Assembly (NCBI RefSeq): GCF_030272615.1
Contig: NC_081405.1
Coordinates: 19,860,547-19,924,546 of the forward strand
Length of the DNA stretch: 64,000 nt
Direction: 5' to 3'
Source of the DNA: Cryptomeria japonica
Lineage: Eukaryota; Streptophyta; Pinopsida; Cupressales; Cupressaceae
The notes under the pieces are model-generated. The model was not told the origin of the DNA. It did no database searches and saw only the letters and a list, made by a program, of their open reading frames with translations. The translations under genes and the position numbers were made by a program. Positions 32,946 to 44,059 of the stretch are shown here, piece after piece; position 1 is the first letter of the stretch; each line of letters opens with the position of its first letter.

Positions 32946-35101
32946 TATGAAAATGGATTGATATGATGTGGAATTTGATTAGATTTTCAAAGTTTCAAGT
33001 TGATATGAATTATATTTTGCTATGACTGTTTTGATGAGGAAACTGATATTGGACTCATTTTGCTTTGTGATAGGAGCGCCTTGGAGTAGTTCAATCGTGA
33101 GAGCGATTCCCGAGACTGTGGTCATTGATACCACAATTGACACAGGCTGATAGGGATATCATTGAGAGGTGTGGCCTATCCTCTTTGTTAGAGATGCCTC
33201 GGTTTATCGTTAATCGGGTTTTATTGACAGCGTTGGCTGAGAGGTGGCATAGTGATATGAACACCTTTCATTTGGTGACAGGTGAGATCACAATGACGCC
33301 TAAGGATTGCTACCGGATTCTATGAATTTCTGTGGTAGGTGCATTGTTACCCTATGAGAAGACTGAGGAGGGTGGGACAGAGGCACTTCGCCATATTCTT
33401 CAAGATGATACAGTTTATGGATATGAGATCCCCTGGCAGAAGTTCTTAGATTTGGATTATGCTCCCCTACCATAAGTGTTGGTAGGTTTCATAGGTGGTT
33501 TGTTATGTCTCGACTGTAGGTTGAAGGGACTGGTAGTAGGATGGGGGTTGGTCCTGGAGGACATGGTGACATAGGGTCACCGCTTTACATGGGGATCAGC
33601 TATGCTGGCCCACTTATACAGGGATCTGCATCAGGTGGTGTACTTGGGTTATAGTAGTTTATGAGATGGAGTCAAATTGCTACAGGTATGGGCATGAGAG
33701 CATATTACCGTGGCCAGGCTACTGGTGAACAAAGATAGGCCTATTGGGTGTGCTTATGCATATGTATATTGAGGGATAGTTATCCAATGTAAGCTGGGAA
33801 AACTAGAGCACTGGAGGAGAGTTTTGGATGATATTGCTATGGTCGTTTGGCGACCATATACAGGTTGTGAGGTATGGGCAGAGGATGGGATGGAGATGCC
33901 CTATGTATACATGTCCAGGTATCTAATAGGGCAGATGCCCTTTGTTATTGAGAGATTTTTGCATAGCCGGGTGTTGCGGCAATATGGTCGACAACAAGGG
34001 ATACCACAGGGAGCATGTTTTTATGCTTGATGGAAACAAGATGTTCTAGAGTGGGGACCCACTATTGATAGCACGACGGTAGTTGAGGAGTTCTTTCACT
34101 TAGCCGGCTAGATATGGGACTATGCCCCTGAGATAGTGGATGCAGGGATGACTGATGAGTTTGCAGCACTCTTTGCAGCACGTGCAGTGGCCAGGATATC
34201 TGATCTAGTGGAGATGATTCCCTCTTTTGATGATGATGAGGACAATCAGCCTAAGAGGCTAGGGAGACGGGGAGAGGCTGGCGAGGAGGTGGATGAGGGA
34301 GGAGGTGATGGAGGAGGAGACGATGGTGGAGACGGTGGAGGAGGTGGCCAAGGTTGGCGAGGGGATAGGGGGGGATTGGATTGGGGCAAGAGAGGAGATA
34401 GAGGTGGAGATGGTGGTGACAGAGGGAGACGGGTTGAGAGAGTAGTGCAGTGGGCTGCGGTGGATAGAGGGAGAGGAGGTTTGGCTATTGGAGCTGGGGG
34501 CGAGGAGAGGGTTGGAGAGGTGATAGCGATGGTGGGAGGACATGATGATTTCAAATGACTGGCCCAGAGGAGGAGGTTAGATTTTTTACCTCCACAAGCA
34601 CCAAGGATAGGTAGAGGGACAAGGGGTACCCCTTCACAGGTACCCCTGTAGATGCAGATTCTGACGCATCTGGAGGATGCACAGATTAGATCTTTGTAGT
34701 TGTTAGTGCAGCATTTGTAGACACAGTTGTTGGCGCATCAATGTCAGATTATTCAGCTGACCACAGAGCGAGATACAGAGATCGGGCATCGAGGTCGAGC
34801 AGAGGAGCGTGCTGAGAGTTTGCAGAGAGCGACAACAAGTGGTCCGATGAGAGACACCTTGAGAGAGCTGGCTTTGAGAGACAAGGAGGCAGAGTACTAT
34901 AGGACGCATTATGAGGATGTGGTGCCTAGGGAGCATTGAGTGCTGAGTTTCACAGTGTCGAGATCCGGTCAATCTCGAGAGACTAGGTCGATGACAGAGA
35001 GCAGAGGTGTGACAGGGCCTCCTAGACAAGATCCACCTGGAAATCCAGGTGTTGGGACATCTGCAGCGAGACTGCCTCTTTCAGGAGATAGTCACACCTG
35101 A

Positions 35102-36468
35102 GAGATGGTGTCTCTATTTGTATTTTGATCATTTTGTTGTATTGGCACAGACATGACATATTTTGTACATTGATCATTTTTGAGATATATATATATATAT
35201 GACACCATTTTCTTTGATCCTTATGTGATGTGTTATGGATTATGATTTCTATATGATTTTGATTTTTCTATGATGATGATGCAATGCTTAGATGTATGTG
35301 ATTTGTTATGCGATGAATATGATGTGTTTAATACATGATGTTGTGAGATGTATCTTGAAAATGAGATGTATGATATGATATGCAACTAATTGTAAAATGA
35401 TATGCAACTAATTGATTTGAGCATCCGCATTCTGCATTGGTCATCCTTGTATAGCCACATTTTGTTTGCTTTATTTATGGGTATCATCAGTGAGCATTGA
35501 TTTGTTTGGGATATGTTGAAAATTTATACAAGCATAATGGTATAATTGAACCATAATGACCTGAGAAAAATTTACATGATTTTTTATTTTGCAAGATAAC
35601 ACAAGCGTCAAGGTATAATTGAACCAGGACGACCTGAGTGTGGATTGCATATTAACAGACAAGTTTAAACCATTTGTATGCACAATGTGGGATCATGTCT
35701 TCAGTGATATGCTTGGAATCATGTCTCGAGACAAGTATCTACACAGTACAAATGATCGCCTGATAGAGAGAAAACTAAAAAGTATTGGAGTCCCCATGAC
35801 TTTCTCTAGCATGAAGCATTGTTGAGAAAATATAGATATATCCAATAATTACAAAAAGTTCAAGTGCAAAAATAGTCAAAACTTTATGCAAGATGCAACA
35901 TTTGATGCTTCAGAAAATCATTCATCATATTTTGTGAATCCTGTTAAGTGATCAATGTGTGGTTTTTGTGATTGTTTGAGTTTTGTTTGCTAGATATGAT
36001 GTTCTGAGTTTCCTACAAGTTTTGACGTCTTGAACTTGCTGCAAGTTCGGATTGATACTACCCCTAGCCAAGTGTGCTTCTGAATGTGGATATGTACAGT
36101 GATCACCAAGCCATGGTGAGATGCGGTGAAAGGATATGATGATAATCCAGGATAGTGACTACGCTAAGTATGTCCTGGATGGATATTGTGATAAAAATGT
36201 CGAGTGATGGCCGATAGTGTTTAACTGTGGATATAATGGTATGGTAGTAAAAGATAGATAGAGGAGTTGTCCTCTCACAATAGCGCCTATTGCCAGGTTT
36301 TCACCAGTTGCTTTTATTGTACCTTTTTATTTTCTTTTTCTTGATTTTTGATTTTTTTGATTTTTGATTTTTTGAGTTTTTCATGCATTAGACTGCTCAA
36401 GTGTAGTATTTCTTCGGATGGATGCTATTAGTTGGTTCGTTGAGCACATCTGCTTTTGAAGTTGTTAG
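35102..36468. other. Convergent spacer of element C between PMD stop and integrase stop
   Basis: No gene. It holds a GATGAT-rich part, (AT)n at 35,184-35,201 and two copies of GGTATAATTGAACCA..GACCTGAG 73 bp apart (35,539 and 35,612). It also has a stem-loop TCACCA-AGCCA-TGGTGA at 36,103-36,119, and ATCCAGGA...TCCTGGAT, an 8-bp inverted repeat (36,144-36,180). The 73-bp pair and the first hairpin are conserved in B at 55,570, 55,643 and 56,158. Confidence 0.7.
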
Positions 36469-37480
36469 CTAATAAGCACCCGATCCATAGGCTAATATGA
36501 TGACATAGGGACCTAACCAGTTAGGTTCGAATTTCCCTTTCCTATCCCGATCTTGCTGATTTCTAGGATTTTCCTTGAGTACTAGGTCACCAATTTTAAA
36601 AATTCTGGGAATGGCCTTATGGTTGTAGCTTTTGCACATGCATTGCTGATATGCTTTGAGATGAGTGTAGGCACATTGACATCTTTCATCTAGTAGTTCA
36701 AGCTCTTGTAATCGGTTGACTCGATACTCTTCATCTGAAATTAGGCCTTTCAAAGAGACTCTAAGAGATGGAATTTCTACCTCCAATGGTAAAATTGCTT
36801 CTGGTCCATATACCAATGAATAAGGTGTAGCTCCTGTAGGTGTGTAGATGCTAGTTCTGTATGCCCAAAGTGATGGATTGAGTTGTACATTTCAATCTTT
36901 ACCTGCATCATTCACTATTTTCTTTAAGATTTTCAATATTGTTTTGTTTGATGATTCTGCCTAACTATTCCCCTTGTGGGTAGTAAAGTGTAGAGAAACG
37001 ATGTTGAATTTTGAAATGTTCACATTGTTCTCACACATCTTGGTTCTTAAAAGGTCATCCATTATCTGTGATGATGGAACTTGGAATGCCATATCTGCAA
37101 ATCAGATAATTAAGGATAAAAGATGCTATCTATTTTCCAGTTACTGTGGTCATGGGGACCGCTTCAATCCACTTCGTAAAGTATTCTATTGCAGTTATAA
37201 TGAACTTGTGTCCATTTGAAGATGAAGGATGAATTTTTCTGACCAAGTCCAGTCCCCACTGGCAAAAGGGGCAGGATGTTGTGAATGGTTGTAGATCCTG
37301 TGCTGGTGCATGTATAAGATTGCCATGGATTTGGCATTAAGGACACTTCTTTGCAAAGTGATAAGAGTATTTTTCCAATGTCCGCCAGTAATATCCCATT
37401 CTTAAAAGCTTTTTAGCAAGAGTAGGACCACTTGAATGTGTGCTAAAGATACCTTCATGAATCTCTTGTAAAGCGGATTC
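36469..37480 (-). pseudogene. Integrase of element C
   Basis: The minus strand reads EIHEGIFSTHSSGPTLAKK then KKCP-stop-CQIHG (HHCC zinc module, with a stop between the cysteines). The core has FCQWGLDLVRKIHPSSSNGH (Asp 1) and SSIITDNG followed by a stop (Asp 2). The catalytic Glu segment is frameshifted near 36,970. The intact tail frame 36,469-36,816 has MVYGPEAILPLEVEIPSLR, IGDLVLKENPRNQQDRDRKG and KFEPNWLGPYVI. It would be the strand-transfer enzyme but is broken here. B has the best copy of the core. Confidence 0.88.
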
Positions 37481-38248
37481 TTATTCATTACGATCAAGGA
37501 AATGAAGAAGAGTACCATCTAGACCTCGACGGTACAAAGTATCAGCAGTGAGAGTATAATGGGCAGCTTGCTGGATAAAGTTGCATTTTTGGTTTCGGGA
37601 TAGGTCAATAGGTAGGATATTGCTCTTAAGATAGTCGTATATCAGTCCATATAACGGAGAATCAGAACCAATCAAGGCATAGATAACATGGGAATCAGAA
37701 TGGTCATAGGCTGGGGAGAACAGTTGCTCTACCAAAAACTCATAACGATTCTGTTGCTCTGGAATTTGCAGTAGTGAAGCAATAGTAGCCATTGCATCAG
37801 CTGCTCTGTTGTCCAACCTTGGTATTTGCTCGAAGGTGATGTGTACAAAATATTGTTTAAAATCATCCACCATTCGCTTGTATGGTAGCAGCTTGTCGTC
37901 CTTTGTCTGATAGTCATTGTTGATTTGATTGATGACTAGTTGTGAATCTTCGTAGACTTTTAATTTTGTGATTCTCCATTCCATGACCAGCTTGACGCCA
38001 ATAACCAATGCCTCATATTTAGCAACGTTATTTGTGCATGTAAACATAAGCCTATATGATCTTGGTATGGTGTGCCCTTCAAGAGTGATGAACAGAATGC
38101 CAACACCTAAGCCATGTTGTGTATAGGATCCATCAAAGTATAGGGTCCATTGTTTGGTGGAAATAGTAAGAACATCCATGTCCAAAAATTCGATCTCCAT
38201 AGGTTGTTTTCCATGTAGTGGTGCTTCAACCATTTGATCTGCAATCAC
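37481..38248 (-). pseudogene. Archaeal-type RNase H and connector of element C
   Basis: This 255-codon open frame has WTLYFDGSYTQHGLGVGILF (Asp and Gly loop), NNVAKYEALVIGVKLV (Glu), VYEDSQLVINQINNDYQTK (Asp), and RLDNRAADAMATIASLLQIP, the C-terminal Asp block of RNase H. The connector to integrase (YEFLVEQLFSPAYD) follows. All expected acidic residues are present, so this domain itself looks intact, but the polyprotein around it is not. Confidence 0.88.
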
Positions 38249-39760
38249 TTGTCCTTTGATAGCTCATTGCTCTGTGTAGTGGATATAAAATTTACTAAGA
38301 ATCATGACCCATTTAGCCAATCTGCTTGTAAGAGCTGCCTTGTTGAGTAAATATTTGAGAGGATCAATTTTTGTTGAACTTGATTGTATACACTAGCATG
38401 TAATGTCAGAACTTTTGAGAGGCAAATACCACCGTTAGACAAGCCTTCTCAATGAATGTATAGTTTAGTTCATATTGGTTCAATGTCCTACTGATGTAGT
38501 ATATAGCTCGTTCCTTGCCCTGTTGATCCTCTTGTGCTAATAATGCTCCCAGTGATATATCTATTGTTGAAATGTAGAGAATGAGTGGCTTCCCTGCTAT
38601 TGGTGGTACTAGAATTGATGGGTTCATTAGATATTTCTTGATTTGATAGAATGATTCTGCACATTTGGATTCTCATTTGAATGATACATTTTTATGTAGC
38701 AAATGATTGAATGGGAGACTTTTATCTGCTAATTGAGTGATGAATCGCCTGATTGATTGGAGTCATCCTTGTAGAGATCTAATTTGGCTGATGTTCTTTG
38801 GTGGTGGCATCTCCATGATGGCTTGTACCTTTGCTGGATCTACTTCAATACCCTTAGCGGAAACTATGTAGCCTAGTAACTTTCCTAATGTAACCCCGAA
38901 GACACTTCTTAGGGTTGAGCCTGACCTGGAATTTTTCCAATCTGTCAAAAATCTTTTCTAAGATGCTTAGATGTTCTGCCCTAGTGAATGATTTGGCCAG
39001 TAAATCATCCACATAGTCCTCCATGAAGGTATGCATCATGTCATAAAAGATTGTTGTCATTTCTCGTTGATAAGTTGCCCCTGCATTCTTTAAGCCAAAA
39101 GCCATGACATTCCAATAGTATGTTCCCTAGGGACAGGTAAATGTTGTTCTATCTTGATCCTCCGAGGCTATCTTGATTTGGTTATAGCCTAAAAAACCAT
39201 CCATTAGTGATGGCATTGCATGGCCTGTTGTGCGGTCTATAATTATGCCGATACTGGGTAAAGGAAAGTCATCCTTGGGACAGGCTTTGTTGACATCTCT
39301 AAAATCAGTGCATATTCTGATACTGCCATCTGGTTTTGATACTGGTACAATGTTGGAAATCCATTCAGCATAGTTGATAGGTCAAATGAATCTGACATCT
39401 AATAGTTTCTTCAGCTCCGCTTTAACCATGAGTGCCACATGTGGATTCATCTTTCGTAGTTTTTGCTTGACTGGCTTAGCTCCTGGAGTAATGGATAAGT
39501 TATGCTTGATTAATTATGGATCAATCCCAAGCATATCTGCATATGACCAAGCAAAGTTGATTTGTCTTTCTTTAAAAAAATTGATAAACTCTGATCTTTC
39601 TTCCTCTATCAAAGATTCTGCAAGGTGTTTATTTTTGGCTGCTTCTGTAGTACCAATGTTGATTGACTGAGTGGGCTCAATCAATATGGGTGATCACTCA
39701 TGATAATGTTCAAGAAGAGTGTCAAGTCTCCCATCTTTAGGTGCCTTAAAAAGGTTTTCA
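38249..39760 (-). pseudogene. Reverse transcriptase and Ty3-type RNase H of element C
   Basis: RT blocks on the minus strand are RICTDFRDVNKACPKDDFPL, the SLMDGFLGYNQIKI block, MAFGLKNAGATYQREM and the catalytic EDYVDDLLAKS (about 39,000). The RNase H frame 38,406-38,627 has KPLILYISTIDISLGALLAQ and AIYYISRTLNQYELNYTFIE. Stops occur near 39,130 and 39,380, with a frame change near 38,890-38,900. This is the standard Ty3 RT-RNase H, placed before the second RNase H. Confidence 0.87.
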
Positions 39761-39796
39761 CCCTCAGATGTGTCCTTTATTTTTACTTTTTGTAAT

Positions 39797-41179
39797 CTAT
39801 TGCTGCCATTGACTGGTTTTCAGTAGTAGATCTTTTATGTTGTTCATTTTTGCAACTGAGAGACTTGGCACTCCCCTGATTGTAGATGGTGTTACTTTGT
39901 TCACTGGTAGAGTTTTTTTTTGGGTTAACAGTACACAAGTAATGAATAATGGATTCGTCCTTTGGGAAAATTGGTATATCAGAGTTTCAGGTTCATCCCA
40001 ATCTATGAAGTCAGGAAAGACAAGTGGTAAGGAGTCTTTAGGTGGATCAAGTTCAACTGTTGTAAGTGTCAAGATGGAGGTATCATCGTGGTTGGACTTG
40101 GTGTTAGAGAAGTTAAGGATTCCGTTGAGGTCTTCGATGGCATCATCTTCCGTATAGACTTTCTCGTAATGTCGTTGCTCGTTTTCCTTAGCATCATAGA
40201 TATTTTGTGGACCAAATTCAAGTGGTCGAGATTCTGTGCAAAGTTCTTCTTGAGAGATGGGTGTATGACTATCATTTGCACAAATATCTTCAGTAACATT
40301 AGAACAGCTTCCCCATTCATATTCATTGGAATTAGTCTCAGAGGTAGTATCCCAGATTCTGGTAGTGCTGTGGACTAGTATGTTGTAGGGTGAGAACAGG
40401 TCTTTGATTATCGATACAAGTTTGATAGTTTTCTCTGATTCTGTGTTAGATCCTGCTTCCACTCTTTGCATTTGTTCATATACTGTCTCTCCTTGGGGAG
40501 GGATGATGTTATCAGGAGGTGATTCCTCTTTTTTGGATATTGGTTCTTGAATATGATGTGCTTCTGTAGTAGATGTTTCCTTCTTTTTTTTGATGGGTTT
40601 CTCTTGATGTTGCTTTTGTTCTTGATTTTCACGTTCTTTGTGTATTGTCTCCACTGACTCAAATAGTGCTTCCTGCCAGGAGTCCTCCTTGTATTTCTTC
40701 TTTGCTTTCCACTGAGGTTTTTGGTATTTTCTTGGTGTTTTCCTTGGTGGTAGAGTATATTCATAGCCCAATCCTTTTTTGTCTTTATTGAATTGTGAAG
40801 GAGGATCCAATGGTTCTGTGATGCCTTCCTGACGCTTGCCTATAGGTCCTTTGCCATGGTATCCCATTTGTTGCATGACTAGGTAACCTTTTCCATACAG
40901 GTGTGTTGGTATAGCTACCTCCATAGTAGCTGCTCTATCTTCTTCCTCATCTTTATACAGCCAACTAAGGATGTCTTTCTCCTCTAATTCATTTGCTAGA
41001 GTGCCTAGTTGAATAAATTTGACATCAAACTTGGTGATGGGTTGTGTCACTTGATGTGTTGATGCTGAAGGTAGTCCATGATATTTAGGTGACACTGGTA
41101 AGTTGGATAAACATAATAGCTCCAAAGAGTATTCTCCCATGCCCTGCTCTTTGATTTTTATCTTCTGTTTGAAATCCAT
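39797..41179 (-). pseudogene. Linker ORF with G-patch between protease and RT, element C
   Basis: A long open frame of 460 codons. Residues about 8-25 read IKIKEQGMGEYSLELLCL. A G-patch follows at about residues 95-150 (YGKGYLVMQQMGYHGKGPIG, then KRQEGITEPLDPP). A Lys/Gln/Glu-rich stretch comes next, then an acidic region with FPDFIDWDEPE near the end. The homologous linker of A has a Thr/Pro repeat instead of the Lys/Gln part. It would be part of the Gag-Pol polyprotein. G-patches bind nucleic acid or helicase partners; the function in this element is unknown. Confidence 0.72.
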
Positions 41180-41395
41180 AGATAGTGATGTAGACTTTTC
41201 TTGCTAAAGATCTAGTGCTAAGTTACTTTGTTTTTCTCTATTATGTGGAACCAAGCTGTCTTGGGCTGCCCCCATAGCATTACAATGTTGAAAAGGATTA
41301 TGATCTGCTGATATAGAAATCTCCTACCCATTGTAGGGGAACTTAACACACTGATGATAAGTAGAAGGTGTTGCTTGCATTTCATGTATCCAAGG

Positions 41396-41790
41396 TCAAC
41401 CCAATAAGATATTATATGTGAGGTCTATGTCTAAGACTTGGCACATAGTGTCCTTTTGTATTGGTCCTACTTGAATTGGCAAAATTACTGTTCCTTTGGA
41501 TGATCTCTCTTCATCATCATATGCTTTGATAGTGATCTTTTTGCATGGATCAATAGATTGCTCAAAAAAGCCTAATGCACAGATAAGTTTAAAGGTACAG
41601 ATATTGAGTCTAGCTCCTCCACCTATTAATACTCTTTTGACTCGATGCTTGTATACCAAGACTTCAATGTGGAGTGGAGTATTGTGTGGATGGCTCAATG
41701 AGATATTATCATGCTCAGAAAAAGTGAGGTTATGAGGCCCTGTCATATGAGCTACCATGGCTTGGAATTTGTCAGCATCCAGATCTTAAG
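41396..41790 (-). pseudogene. Aspartic protease region of element C
   Basis: The frame has HRVKRVLIGGGARLNICTF, the retropepsin active-site segment. The catalytic Asp position reads Gly (A has D-N-G), so activity would be lost. It is followed by KKITIKAYDDEERSSKGTV and QVLDIDLTYNILLG, matching A closely. It lies between the Gag Cys/His region and the G-patch linker. Confidence 0.8.
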
Positions 41791-42067
41791 GTATATTTAT
41801 TTCCAATAACAATTGTTCCAAGATGTCTTTGTGTTTTGGTGAAAGTTTTAGCAACTCCAGTATAGATATTTGAGCAGGAGTTTTGCGCAGTTGACTAACT
41901 AGATCATATTGAATTTTGGGTATGGTATTTGTTGTTGACATATGCCCTTTCAAGACATATTTTTGAGCTCTGGTTGTTACGTTGACATATTCATGTTCAC
42001 GCTTATCTTTGATTGTGATGATGTTTACTTGATTGTCCCCAACTGATATATGATTGATGGTGTTATT

Positions 42068-43627
42068 TTATATGTGATTGATACGAGCCCCACATGTATC
42101 GTTCAAGGTTGAAGCTCCATCCTTGTTGTAGTTTGGAAAAGGATTTTTAAAGGCTCCATGGTCACCATTTGTCTTGAGACCATCGACCATTAAATCACCT
42201 CTATCAATCATGTCTTGAACAATGTTTTTCAGTCTCATGCAATCATTTGTTTGATGACCTTTGTTGTGATGAAAATCACAAAAGTGAGTCATTCCACCAG
42301 GGTAGTTTGATTTGTGGTTCAAAGTTGTTGATCACTGGTAAGGAGATAATTTTGTTTGCCAGAAGTTCTCTAAATGCTGACTCCAGTGATTGCCCTAGTG
42401 GTGTGTAAATGCGTTTTGGAAAGTTGTTTGCATTACCCCATGAGTTTGGATTAGGTCCTTGATTGGTATTATTGTTTTGGGCATTGTTTGTGTTGTTTGT
42501 GTTGAGTTGATCTTGATTGGTATTTGGTGCATAAGTGTTAGTGCCTTGGTTAGTACCTTTGGGATTATTTGTAGCTTGAGGATTACCCGATAATGCGAGC
42601 ACTGGTTGCTATTTAAATTATCAATGAAAATTTCCATCTTTTCCTTCTCAGGGACATCCCGAGGATATCTTGAGACCATCCATCACCAACATTGAAGAAA
42701 TACCATGAATGTTTCATTGTTTTTCTGCTTGGTGTTATAGACATCTAACATGGTGATAGCGTGCTGAATGTTATAGGAATATTGAGTTATGAATTTGTTG
42801 ACTAGTTCATCGAATGATCTGACGGGGGGTGTGATTTTGGATAACCATTCCATTGTTTGCCCTCCCAAGCTTCTTGGGAATAACCTCATCAAATAGGTGT
42901 CATCATGGGCGAATTCAAGACTCAAGGTACAAAATTCCCAAATATGATCACGAGGATCACTTTTCCCATCATATTTGTCAAATTTGGGAACGTCCGAGTT
43001 TGGGGGAAAAGGCACCATGTTTAATCGTCTCTCAAAAGGATAAGGACAAATTTAAGTTAAGGACTACCGTACTGTTGTCCCTTGTTGCATGTCTTGCATT
43101 TGTCTTTGTAACATTTGCATTTGTTGAGTGAGAGAAATCAAAGGTGCATTATTTTGCCGAGGGAAGAGTTCTTCCCTTGTATTAGTTCTAAGTTGAAATG
43201 GTGTGTGGGATGGTATGTTTTGCTCGGGAACGTCTTGCTCAGAGATGTTTTTCTCTGGCAAGTTCTGTTCTAGTAGATTTTGCTCATGTATGTTTTGTTC
43301 AGGGTCACGGGCTTCTTCTTCCCTTTGTCATTCTTGATATTCATAATGTCGAGATCTTGTTCTAAAAATGTCAGTGTCCAAATCGTCAGGAAGTTTAACT
43401 CCTTTGCTTGTGAGCATGATCATATATTTTTCTTTGTCATTTTCCATGAGTTTTTCCACAAGCCTTTGAAATGAAGCGCTTTCTTGACACTCTTGAAGGA
43501 GTTCCTCAGAAATTTTGGTGTCCTCTAGATGTGTACCCTCGAAAGGATTTGATAATCTTCGATTCATGTTGGATTCCGGTTGCATTTCACTTTGTTTGTT
43601 TCATTGAGAGCGAGTAACAACGGGCAT
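42068..43627 (-). pseudogene. gag: gag of element C
   Basis: The start chosen is the ATG at 43,627 (MPVVTRSQ then a stop), directly after the upstream ORF stop and equivalent to MVHTRSKTR in A. Next come MNRRLSNPFEGTH (43,585-43,328), a Gln-rich segment, and the capsid core at 42,683-43,018 (FDKYDGKSDPRDHIWEF, LFPRSLGGQTMEWLSK, FITQYSYNIQHA). An Asn/Thr/Gln-rich linker and FCDFHHNKGHQTNDCMRLKN, the Tat-type Cys/His cluster, follow. Frames change several times, so no full Gag is made. Confidence 0.82.
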
Positions 43628-44020
43628 CTAGTAAAAACTTTCTGTGACAAAGCTGATGAACTCCTCTTCGATGTGTTGCTCAGTGGTTGGTGGTTCAAAT
43701 TGGGGCATGTTGTAAGTGATGCACTCTTCGGGAAAAAAGGATGGATTGATCTTTCCTCCTTGGTTTATGCATTGACTGAATGTTGATTTTTGACAGAATG
43801 CTCTACTCCTCAATGGTTCTTTGTCAAATTTGTTTGTTTTGTTTTGAAGATACAAGCACATATGACGAAGGAATGTTCGATGACATTTGAAGAGTTGGCG
43901 ATTGATGTATAAAAATTTATTCCTTTTGGCAAGTTTTAGAGAATGGGGTTGTTGTTTCTTCAACTTAGTGTTATGATAAATACTCTTTCTTCTTAGAATA
44001 TGAGGATTAGTCATGCACAA
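43628..44020 (-). pseudogene. ORF1-like small ORF immediately upstream of gag, element C
   Basis: A 130-codon frame whose TAG stop directly touches the gag ATG. It reads CMTNPHILRRKS, basic stretches, FLRHMCLYLQNKTNKFDK, PLRSRAF and EECITYNMPQFEPPTTEQ. No family recognised. The FLRHM...RAF and ITYN blocks are also upstream of gag in A (3,432-3,716), showing past constraint. Ogre elements carry an extra ORF at this place. No ATG opens the frame, and it may be a degraded or spliced part of a longer protein. Confidence 0.6.
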
Positions 44021-44059
44021 GCGATCAATGGTTTCCTTTGATTTGTTTTGGATTTAGTT

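Larger units (their letters stand above)
31926..35101 (+). pseudogene. Antisense plant mobile domain (PMD) gene of element C, two exons
   Basis: Exon 1 is 31,926-32,000 (25 codons, MPVPYASH, stop, FERVRRYRRS...YGPL), donor GTAAGT. The intron is 32,001-33,073, ending GATAG, and exon 2 is 33,074-35,101. Exon 2 encodes ERLGVVQS, IPQLTQADRDIIERCGLSS, the PMD core ALAERWHSDMNTFHLVTGEI, FTWGSAMLAHLYRDLHQVV, WAWEHITVARL, EMPYVYMSRYLIGQMPFV and HSRVLRQYGRQQGIPQGA. A Gly/Asp/Arg-rich tail, a helical RDTEIGHRGRAEERAESL segment and a GDSHT-stop end follow. No frameshift is visible in exon 2, only stop codons. MAIN-type PMD proteins act in the nucleus in plants; a role for the element is unknown. Confidence 0.87.
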
